Both the position numbers and the translations under genes were made by a program. The notes beneath the pieces are model-generated. The model had not been told where the DNA came from, ran no database searches, and saw only the letters and a program-made list of their open reading frames with translations. From Lojkania enalia (lineage: Eukaryota > Ascomycota > Dothideomycetes > Pleosporales), in NCBI GenBank assembly GCA_010094045.1, contig ML986692.1, positions 62,001 to 126,000 of the forward strand: DNA of 64,000 bases, written 5' to 3'. Positions 35,782 to 47,527 of this stretch are shown one piece after another. Position 1 is the first letter of the stretch; every line of letters begins with the position of its first letter.

Positions 35782-36735
35782 ATGCCGACCTCAATGCCTT
35801 CGCCATCTATACGGATACCCGTCGAGCTGCTCACGCAGTCGTCTTTTTCACAATTCGGCACCGTCATCGAGAACCCCGCACATTCCAATGCCCCGCTATC
35901 ACAACGTCTCCCTCCGCCAGCGGCTGTCTCTGCGAACCAAGGAACGGCGATCAAGTTCATAGACGTCACGCACATGTTGAATATCTATAGTCTCGCGCCC
36001 AGTAAGAAACCCGCGCGAGCCGTCATGAACATGTTTGTCTGCGCACCCCGCGATCTACGACCCCATGAACCATCCTCGAGCATGCCGTCGAGCTGGGGAG
36101 ACATTGACCTAGACGACGACGATGACGATGATGGAAATTCAGATAGGGAGTTATTCGATGTTCCAGTACTGGAGAGACATCCGTTCACTACGCAGACGTT
36201 TGTCCCAATGGGCTTGTCGCAGTCCGATAGACATACGCAATACCTTGTCATCGTAGCTCCTACCCTTCCAGCTTCGGCTTCACGCAGGCATACCGATCGA
36301 CCACCGCCATATCCTACACCGGAAATCAGGAAAGAGAGGTCCATCAAAGACATATTTGCTCGCGCTCGTCCATCGCCCTTCACCAATGAAGCGGCTCCAC
36401 CACCGAGTCAGTTCTCGAGACTGAATCCATCACAACGACCGAAGGGGCCCGGCCTACCCGATCTTAAGAACATGAGGGCTTTTGTGGCTACAGGGAATCA
36501 AGCAGTGACATATGGAGCTGGTACATGGCACGCACCTATGGCAGTAATCGGTGATCGGCCAATCGATTTCGTGGTGGTGCAATTTGCAAATGGAGTCAGC
36601 ATAGAGGACTGCCAGGAAATAATCTTAAAACCGGATCCGAAAGCTGATGAGGGCATGGTGGTGATGGTAGACTCAGATTCGTCTGGAAAAGTACTAGTCA
36701 AAGCTGGGGTGGGTTCTGTAAAAGCTAAGTTGTAG
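35782..36735 (+). CDS. DAL3: Ureidoglycolate lyase
   Basis: Acts late in allantoin (purine) breakdown, splitting ureidoglycolate to glyoxylate and urea. Intronless, 317 aa from the first ATG (MPTSMPSPSIRIPVELLT). The conserved parts are FSQFGTVIENP, GTAIKFIDVTHMLNIYSL, MNMFVCAPRDLRP, ERHPFTTQTFVPMG and, near the end, GNQAVTYGAGTWHAPMAVIG and DFVVVQFANGV. His residues in HPFTTQ and TWHAP are the likely active-site and metal-binding groups of this cupin-like fold. Two inserts make it longer than bacterial AllA (about 160 aa): an acidic tract of seven Asp near residues 113-120, and a Pro-rich segment near 180-230. Confidence 0.88.
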   Translation: MPTSMPSPSIRIPVELLTQSSFSQFGTVIENPAHSNAPLSQRLPPPAAVSANQGTAIKFIDVTHMLNIYSLAPSKKPARAVMNMFVCAPRDLRPHEPSSSMPSSWGDIDLDDDDDDDGNSDRELFDVPVLERHPFTTQTFVPMGLSQSDRHTQYLVIVAPTLPASASRRHTDRPPPYPTPEIRKERSIKDIFARARPSPFTNEAAPPPSQFSRLNPSQRPKGPGLPDLKNMRAFVATGNQAVTYGAGTWHAPMAVIGDRPIDFVVVQFANGVSIEDCQEIILKPDPKADEGMVVMVDSDSSGKVLVKAGVGSVKAKL

Positions 36736-37178
36736 AAACTACAAGGATGTAACAGCACTCTCAACCGTAACGGTGAATGATTTCGATTCTTGTACAAACT
36801 AGCTGGGTAGAAATTTTGCACTAATGTCATACTTAAAAATCAACGCTCAGGCCATATGTCCTGGAGCTTTCCAATCCTATGCCCTATTACTATGTCAACA
36901 CAAAGTGTAAAGAGTTGAAATTTGATCACGATATAGCTATTCAGTAGCAATGTTAGGTAAGGCACAGATTGCATAATCAGGCTTGTTTCCATCATGTGTG
37001 ACAAAAGACTGCAAACTACTAGGTAGGGGAGAGCCCGCAGAGCACGTGACCCTGCGCAGGGCGTCGCGATGGCAACGACCAATCAAACAAATAACCGCAA
37101 TACCACCAAACCTCAACCCACCATTCCTACCCATCTATCCCCACAAATTCCACATATCCGTATTTTATTCTTGCAACA
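36736..37178. other. Intergenic with CACGTGAC box upstream of the GCNA-like gene
   Basis: About 440 bp. GCACGTGACC lies at 37041-37050, some 130 bp before the next start codon, and is the same extended E-box seen upstream of LCB1. Otherwise AT-rich with no gene. Confidence 0.4.
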
Positions 37179-39403
37179 ATGGCTCGCCTACGCAAACCGA
37201 TTCACTCAGAACCCGCTCCCGCACCTCCAAACGTCCCCGTGCCCGCACTCAAACAAACCCGCACTAGTCCCCGCAAAGCCGCTGAATCGCCCGTAAAACG
37301 TAATACCAGGCCCGTGTCGCAAGATGATGAGGAATCAGTTTCTATGCCGAAGGCGCCAGCTAGTTTTACGCCAAGGAAACAGCGTATTTTGAGGCCTGTG
37401 GCTTCAAATAGTAGGTTGTTGAGGCGGTTGTCGCACGAGAGTCTTGCGAGCCCGGAGAAGAGCGAGCGGACTGAGAGGAGGAGGGGTGGGAGAAACGGGC
37501 CGGGGTATTTATATTCGAGGAGTTTAGCGAGGACGGTGGCAAGGAAGAAGGAGGCGAAGAAGGTGGAGACTAAAGTTGAGACTGCGGATGAGGTTGAGGC
37601 TATGGAGGAACAGTTGGGGCAGGATGAGAATGAGGAGGTGGATACGAGCCTTTGGTGTAGAGATGAAGAGTTGATTTTTAGGAAGGAGGTGGATGTGTTT
37701 GTGGAAGAGGAGGTCGGAGATAGGGAGGGCTCTATACGTGAGGAACAGGAGGAAGATGACGAAGACGACGAAGATGATGATGAAGATCCGGTTGTTGGTG
37801 TTCGAAATCGGCAACGGTATCTGAACCATGAAGTTGTCGAGTCTGAGTCTGAGTGGGAACCTGAAATTGAACCTAAGCCTGAACAAGAACCTACACGAAA
37901 GCCGTCCGAAATGCCTCCGCCTCCCTTGATACCCGCCAAGCTACCCTTTCAAAAGGGTCACAGCACGATATTAAGCTGGGCACAAGAAGTCATTGACTTA
38001 ACCAGCTCGCCAGAACCTCCTCCCTCGTCCATTCTTCTGCCACCCAACCGATCCACTTCTCTCGCGCAATCGTCGTCACGTCCGACAAGCTCTTCATCTA
38101 ATGACGCGGCCGCTATCCTCCAGTAGTATGTATCTACGCTGTTATTCTATTACCAATCATACTAATAGTTGCTAGCATTCCCACCCCCACAAAATGTCGT
38201 TCTCCAAAGAAAGCACCCCCAATCTCCCGACCAAGCACACCACCGCCACCTCCAGCAAGCCCGTCCAGACTTGTCTCCCCCTCCAAAAAACAACCCCGGA
38301 TCCCCAAAGCCCCAAATCTTCGCCCAAGCCTTGACGCCTTCTGGTCTGCCGACGTAGTCAACAATTGGAATGACCAGCACTCCCCTTCAAAGCCCCTCCT
38401 CTCCCCCAGAAAACAAAAATGGCTCAAGGCACTCAAAAAACAAGACAATGACATAGCATCAGACAGCGACAGCAACGCCTCCTTCCCCTCCCCAACCACC
38501 TCCCCCAAGAAATCCCGTAGCCCCCTCAAAGCAAACATCCCTCCCAACTCCCCCACCGTCGCCAACATCCACGCCCAACAAAAATCCTTTCAAGCCAAAA
38601 AGCACGCGCTTGCCCAGTCCTTCCTCGCTAACCTCGATACCATAATCACCAACGGCCAAATCGCCCAGCTCTCCCGCTCTACCGGCGGCATCAAGCTGGC
38701 CTGGTCCCGCAGCCTCCTCACCACCGCCGGCCGCGCCACCTGGCGCCGCGAGCAACTCCGCCTGCGCACCGGGCCCTTATCCACAGACCTGAAGCAAGAA
38801 ATCCGCCACCACTGCACCATCGAGCTTGCCGAGAAAATCATCGTCGACGAGTCCCGCCTCTACAACGTCCTCGCGCACGAATTCTGTCACCTGACCACCT
38901 TCATGATATCCAACATCCGCAACGCGCCACACGGTAAGGAGTTCAAGGGCTGGGCTAAACTTGTCAGCGATAGGTTTCAGCATCTGGGCGTCCAGGTCAC
39001 GACTAAGCATTCGTATGAAATTTCGTATAAGTTCGTCTGGACGTGCACGAATTGCTTGTATGAGTTTAAGAGGCATAGTAGGAGTGTTAACCCCGAGAGA
39101 CATAGTTGTGGGAGATGTAGGGGTAGGTTGGTACAAACGAAGCCGGTGCCAAGGGGGGCTGCGGCTGCCGCCACGCCAGGCGGAAAAAGGGAGATGAGCG
39201 AGTACCAGGTTTTCGTGAAGCGAAATTTTGGGCGTGTGAAGAGGGAGATGGCGGAGAGGGGGGTGGATTACCAGATGGGCAAGGTGATGGAGGAGGTTGC
39301 GAGGGAGTATCGGGAGACGAAGGAGAGGGAGAAGGAGAAGGAGGATGCGGAGAAGAATGTTGGGGATGTGGAGTTGGTATTGGAAGGGCTGACGCTTGGA
39401 TAG
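37179..39403 (+). CDS. SprT-like zinc protease with acidic disordered region and HMG-like C-terminus (fungal GCNA homologue)
   Basis: Two exons, 37179-38125 and 38176-39403, give 724 aa. The first half is disordered: a basic region, then strongly acidic tracts (EEQEEDDEDDEDDDED near residues 190-207), and Pro-rich parts. The SprT-like domain has the zinc motif HEFCH (His550, Glu551, His554) with a third His in NAPHGKEFKGW. It is followed by a zinc-ribbon-like CxxC pair (WTCTNCLYEF and SCGRCRGRL). The C-terminal segment EYQVFVKRNFGRVKREMAER is HMG-box-like. This order matches GCNA/ACRC proteins and the fungal proteins often named HMG box-containing, which are linked to repair of DNA-protein crosslinks. 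Probably nuclear. The acidic and SprT parts lie in different exons, so the 50-bp intron is essential to see the fusion. Confidence 0.87.
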
Positions 39404-39852
39404 AGTTGAGGGTAAAGACCCTACTCACTACTATGTATCGATTATTGCTGCTGTATTTGTTGCATCATGTCCGGTCTGTCAGGCACTTCCATACCATTTC
39501 AGATTTTATATTAAGCACGATCACAAATCTTCTACGAGCTAATTGTCATAAAAATAGAGGAATACATTGCATGCTAAACACCATATCAAAAGTACAAGCC
39601 CAAACCCAATCTACATGAGCCGGGGATGATAGAGAGAACCCAAGAAAAGAAAGGCGCTAACCCTTACAAAACTTCCGTCCTCAGATCATCTCCACCACTG
39701 GTCCCAATCAATTTCCTCATCCCCAAAGTCCTGATTTCCTCGCTCAATAAGACATTCGAGTGTATATGTTCACCAATATTCTCGTATCCTTCTGTATCTA
39801 CACCCCCCAGTGGTGATTGTCTTGGTTGTCGTTTTCCGGTGCGGATATACGT
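39404..39852. other. Intergenic between convergent GCNA-like and aconitase genes
   Basis: About 450 bp of shared 3' DNA, AT-rich, with no recognised feature. Confidence 0.4.
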
Positions 39853-42634
<2,782 letters not shown>

Positions 42635-43393
42635 GGTGAGCGAGGGTATGGGGATGGGGGAGGACAGGACGGTGATGGAGGAAGAAGATGAAAAGGTCAG
42701 AGAGCTCCGCAAGGTTGCGATAACTAATAGCCAACGGGGGGTAGCTGATTGGCTGCTGCGCCGTTCGCACGGTTGTCCAGGTTGACCTCGGCCGCGTCAA
42801 ACAAAAGCTGGCGGCAATTATTTCCCGCTGGTCCGCGTTTCACGTGCTCCGGTGGCCAAAAAGGACGCAATTGAGGGCAGGGTCGGGCAGAAGGTGTCGA
42901 GTGCAGGACACAGGGGGGCGTTGGAGCTCTGGACGTGCGGATGAAGGAGTGCTGATGGGCTGTGGTGGGTGGTAGCTAGGTATGAGGTCACAAAATGCCT
43001 GTCCGCGAGGGAGGGCCCCGCGCGCTCATCGTTGCTTTTGGGCGAGCTTCACGGGCGGCTGATTGGCACCAGATAACGAGCTACACCCCGACCCATCCGA
43101 CGACATTCAATGATTGCTCGCACCGGCGCATCCTGCGGCGAGTGCGGTACTGTACCGGGAGGTCTGCAGACCTCGTCGAGCGTTGGTGAGGCGGTTCTGG
43201 GCTCTCTTCGCCGATAGTGGTGCCCAGGCGAGCCGGAGCTCTAGGAAATCTCTGTCGACCTGCAGACACGCCGCCGCCCGCCGCACGTTCTTCCTGCCCT
43301 CCCGCTAGCCGGATCGCCAAAAATTCATTGCGCAGACATAACCGATCGCCAACCGCAGCCACCTCCGCGGCCGATAGCGTTAGACAAAACACC
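42635..43393. promoter_or_regulatory. Divergent promoter region aconitase / BUD20-like gene
   Basis: About 760 bp between opposite start codons. TTTCACGTGCTC lies near 42838-42849, 205-215 bp before the aconitase start, and is another E-box core. The rest is GC-rich with no recognised gene. Confidence 0.5.
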
Positions 43394-43811
43394 ATGCCCG
43401 CTATCCGGGGCGCCAAATCGAAGAAGAAGACGAGGCGGTATGCCCGCGATCTCGACCAGGTCCACGCCGACCTACGCTCCGACCGACACCTTGCCCAGTA
43501 CAAGGACTCCAAGGCCATCGAAGACTTGCCCGGGTTGGGGCAATGGTACTGCAAGGAATGCGCAAAGTGGTTCGAGAGCGAGCCAAACTTTGAGGCGCAC
43601 CAGAAGGGCAAGGTCCACAAGCGGAGGTGGGATTCCTACACTCCTGCCGCACGAAGACAACGGAGAGAAGCTGACTGGAGACAGACTGCGCCAGCTCCGC
43701 GAGGAACCCTACACCCAGAAGGAAGCAGAGGCTGCCATAGGACTCAGGACAGACAATGGCAAACGGGCCACCGTGCTGATGGAGGTCGACGATGGGGCTG
43801 CCGCAGCTTAA
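43394..43811 (+). CDS. BUD20: BUD20/ZNF593-like C2H2 zinc-finger ribosome export factor
   Basis: Shuttling factor of pre-60S ribosomal particles. Two exons, 43394-43626 and 43685-43811, give 119 aa. The N-terminus is basic (GAKSKKKTRRYARDLDQVHADL), as in Bud20. The single C2H2 finger reads WYCKECAKWFESEPNFEAH, with a second His in KGKVHKRR. The 58-bp intron joins HKRR to LRQLREEPYTQKEAEAAIGL, the conserved tail of the family. The frame also stays open through the intron, so an unspliced reading would give a false longer protein. Confidence 0.9.
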
Positions 43812-44315
43812 AAGTAGTGGGCTTCAAACCGAGAAACAGCGACTCATGCGGTGTTCCACAGATAAACCAAGTTACGGGATCCGACAGGAAATGAGCATGA
43901 TTAAGGGGGCACATGGAGTTTTGAATTTCAGGCAGACCCTCCAGCAGAGAATCTATGCTGCCTAGTTAGGTGCCTACATCAAAAATGCATTGCCCGGCGT
44001 CAGGAAAGCCAGCGAAGACCGCTTAGAGAATACGCAGAGGTCCAAATGATACCCCAAGCAATTCAAAATTCAATAGAAAATCATGGACAAACCCAACCAT
44101 CATTTCAAATCTCAGAAATTCGTGAATTAGGTATCCACCCATATCGGTGCCTGAGTCTGCCTAATCGCTACCTACAACATTGCCTCATGAAAGCCTACCA
44201 CCAAAATCCGCTATATAATGTGACACAACAAAAAATTCCTCCTGACGCCATGCCAACGCTCTAACCAACTTTCCAACGAACCCCTCCACCAGCCTCCCAC
44301 CCCCAACAATCAAAA
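43812..44315. other. Intergenic between BUD20-like and MOG1 genes
   Basis: About 500 bp of AT-richer DNA, including the MOG1 promoter. No gene, RNA or repeat was recognised. Confidence 0.4.
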
Positions 44316-45104
44316 ATGTCCTTCAGAACCACCGATCTCTACGGCGGCGCTATCACCGTCGACCTGCCTCTCGGATTCGGAGATGCGAGGTGCGCAACTT
44401 TACCAATTCCTAACCTGTAAGACAAGCATGACTAACGCGGCCCAGCAACATCCGACAAATCCCAGACCACCAGGAAGTCTACCTCGACGCCAACGGATAC
44501 TCGAGCATCGTCTTCGATATCCTGGAGCGGGTAGAGAAGAGCAGCGATGAGGAGGCCCTGCAGTACCATTTCCAGGACCTAATTGACGGGACTGGGGACG
44601 CGACGAACGTGCTAGGCCAAGGAACGAGTGTGATGGCAAAGGTCCCGTAAGCATATATTCATGGCTTCTAATGCTTGTGGTGTGGGATGTTAGGGTGTTG
44701 TCTTGGGTTCCTGGACGGATGATAATGTCACGTGACATGCGTATTTACCGACTACAGTCGAAGCATTTCCACTCTCAGCACTCTACACGTTTTTGAAGCA
44801 CTTGTCTGACTTGTAACACAGAAATAAACCCGTCTACACACTAACCTATATCCAAACGCCACCGACCCCAACCACCGCACCCAAACGCCCTATCCCGGAC
44901 TTCGTCTCCATCCACCTCATCCTACTGCGCCTCAAGGAGCAGGGCACCGATATCGTCATCACGGTCAATGTGCCGCATTATCCAGGGGAGTACGTGAAGG
45001 TGGCCGAGGGCGAGGCAACGCAGATGATGGAGGATGGGGAGACTGTGAAGAAGCGGGTTTTGGAGACTTTTGATGTTAAGGATTGGGGGCTTTTTGAGGG
45101 GTAG
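44316..45104 (+). CDS. MOG1: Ran GTPase-binding nuclear transport factor Mog1
   Basis: Binds Ran/Gsp1 and promotes nucleotide release in nuclear transport. Three exons, 44316-44389, 44446-44646 and 44822-45104, join to 185 aa. The start MSFRTTDLYGGAITVDLPLG is the typical Mog1 opening, followed by IRQIPDHQEVYLD, the acidic Ran-contact segment. The C-terminal half has YTLTYIQTPPT, DFVSIHLILLRLKEQGTDIV and VPHYPGEY. The second intron is 175 bp, much longer than its neighbours, and carries a 10-bp palindrome GTCACGTGAC. All borders keep phase. Confidence 0.9.
44727..44736. promoter_or_regulatory. GTCACGTGAC palindrome inside MOG1 intron 2
   Basis: A perfect 10-bp palindrome containing the CACGTG core, matching a full bHLH (Cbf1-type) site. 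It is within the long second intron, so it could serve an internal promoter or enhancer. The sequence is certain; the function is a guess. Confidence 0.35.
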
Positions 45105-46304
45105 ACAGACGGATGTTTGTAGTATCAGGGAATAGGTCTAGAATCAATATCCTTGTAATGATTAGGAGAAGGGTTGCAGGAATTGGGCTTCGACGATGTT
45201 GCTTCGGCGGTATTGTGACATTTTCGAGGTCATTTATTAAAACTACAAACAGCGTGACACCGCCAACTCGTAATTGGATTTGCGTACCGTGTACATGTGA
45301 ATATTAATGTTTGTCCCTGAACATACCCATCAACTTTTTCAGCCCTCTGCGTTCCGGCAGCCCTTCCCGTAAACACTATATAAGCACCGCATCCCCCAAT
45401 CCAGAATCCCCTCTTAGCACACTACACTTCCTCCTATGGTTCTGAAAAAGTGGTTTGACCAATTTCATATGCCTAACCTATAGCCTTCTAAAAATTTGCA
45501 TCTCCACAATGAATGATTAGGCATCGCGACGAAAAACTCCATACAAGAATATTCCCAAAAAAAAAAAAGACACGTTCGAAGCACTATAGGAGACTTGTTT
45601 CGGACTATTAAAAGACCGTCACCTCCCGAGACATGTAACTAAAGGAAGATCAGAATGAAGTGCATATTACGCTATGCTTTAAATATACATTTTCCCTACC
45701 GTTTGGAAACCCCAGGTTTTAAGAATCTATGAGAGACTCAGTCGGACTTGTCAAATTATGGACCTCAAGAGTCCTAGAGTGAAAAGATAAAAAACAATTA
45801 AAGAGCAGAACAGTGATTCTTCGCAATCAATCTGTTGCACGGCGCTACAAAGCCCGGGATTTTGTATGGAGGATGAAGTGAAAAGACAAATAACATCTGG
45901 AAATCTTCATTATGTGCTAGTATAAATTCGTGATCTTGGACAGCATGATCGTGGCTGGAATTCAGTCTGCACTAAAATAAAAAAAAAACCGATAGCAGAT
46001 TCCATAATTTGAAACTAGCCACGGTCACTCCAAAACTACTAGCTAGGTTAAAACATGCTAGGGAATCTTTTTGCCAAACTTCAATTCCTCTTTATGCTTC
46101 CGAAAGCTTCACAGCTACGAAATTTATCAGTCTGCTATTTCATAGAGTCCTAGATTCCCGCTGAATACTATGGGTGCAAGCTCCATGCCCCAAAAGAATT
46201 ACGAGGCAGCTATATGGGAACTATCTTCTTGCCTCGAAAATTCCCAAGCGTGGGCGGGAATGTAGTTAATCGTCATTGGACTTCTCCCCGCCTCCGTAGA
46301 AAAA

Positions 46305-46307
<3 letters not shown>

Positions 46308-46333
<26 letters not shown>
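46308..46333 (+). repeat. Poly(A) run of 26 nt
   Basis: The longest homopolymer in the window. It may be the tail of a retroposed sequence or simple slippage. No flanking target-site duplication was recognised by eye. Confidence 0.85.
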
Positions 46334-46335
<2 letters not shown>

Positions 46336-46343
46336 CCAATCGT

Positions 46344-46595
46344 TTGCTCATATCGCAGCAGCCGGTACCTTACAAAAGCCCAAATCATTGCCTCAAAGAT
46401 CCCAAGACTAGAGGACATAGTGCGGACGGTCTCCTTGAATTACCCCAAGGCGCATTCCACATCTTTTGGCGACCCTTTGATATTTCTAGGAGCCAGCCTT
46501 GGATTAGATCACTAATGCATTTGTTGTATCTCCCAAAACATGCAGTTCTACTAGGACATGGTGCCGAAGCTCAGACACGTCCTCTGGATGGGTAA
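46344..46595 (+). pseudogene. Possible decayed ankyrin-repeat fragment
   Basis: The frame ends in HAVLLGHGAEAQTRPLDG and the following codons continue with similar residues after stops. LLGHGAE resembles the end of an ankyrin repeat (LLxxGAdvn). The signal is weak and is based on one short motif; it may be chance. Confidence 0.2.
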
Positions 46596-47454
46596 GAGCC
46601 ACTGTCGCAAAAGAAAGGAGCGGAATTTGATGGAGCCAGTCCAAAATAATGGGGAGAATAAGCAATGTTGGGATCTGGCGCGATAGTTAAAAGTCGTAGG
46701 ATGGGCAAGCTATGACAAACCGGACTACCAACACGTTCTTCGAATGTGCCATTAAGATGTCATCCCAGTGGCAGTGATGGAGAATTTTGCTGGAGGCTTT
46801 CCAAAATCAGTGATCGAAAGGCCCTTGTTGGGGTCCCGTGTACTGGTTCAAAATATTTTCATTGACGGACATTTCTTCTAAAAGGTGTATGAGGAATTTA
46901 CAGCCAATTGAATCATGGTAGATTCACTAGGCACATTCTAAAATAATGTATAAACGCCAAGGACGTTGGAAGCCGGCGCACTAGTTTACATTCATCTACT
47001 CGAACGAAGTCATGGCTTGGTACTAACTTCGAAAATTTCAACACACGCTCTGCTCTCCACTTTCTCCGCTCAAACTTGAACAAAAATTGGTTCTCATACT
47101 AGGTGATGGCAGAACAAAGATTGTAGATGCTTTCGGATTATTCTGTTGCCTGCCCGGATTTTTAGCCAAAAGATACTGTCTCGGGGGATTATGTTCTCGA
47201 AGGAACGAATACTGTGCTGATCGTTGCCAATATCAAAAGAATGACGGAAAGTTTCAGTAGATTTTTTGACAAATTTCCAAAGAAAACAAAACAGGAAAAA
47301 AACAGAAGAACTTGCCTACCAACTCATATTAGGTCGATAGAGAGTTTCATGTTTTCCAGGATAGACGCCGCTAGCTAATGCTTCTGGTTGAGTTCCCATA
47401 ACTTCCAGTTATTTCGCTTCGCCCGTCTCCCAAGACCTGGCACCTTAGTTAGGG

Positions 47455-47527
47455 TGAATGGGATTTACGAATTGTGAGACGATGATACGCTCTTGTTGAT
47501 TACCCACTCAACTACTAGACCACTAGT
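47455..47527 (-). other. tRNA-like relic with A-box and B-box-like sequences
   Basis: On the minus strand, TAGTTGAGTGGG (47514-47503) fits the tRNA A-box. Its GTTG/CAAC halves can form a D-stem. ATTCGTAAATCC (47472-47461), 30 nt further, resembles a B-box with one extra base. The acceptor ends do not pair, so it is not a working tRNA. It may be a tRNA-derived repeat (SINE) fragment. Confidence 0.25.

Noticed and set aside
37202..37939. A 245-codon minus-strand frame with long Ser runs
   Set aside because: It is the antisense shadow of the acidic tract of the GCNA-like gene (GAG/GAT codons read as Ser/Leu codons).
43217..43894. A 225-codon frame covering the BUD20-like gene
   Set aside because: It reads through the intron in the wrong phase; the spliced 119-aa product matches the family at both ends.
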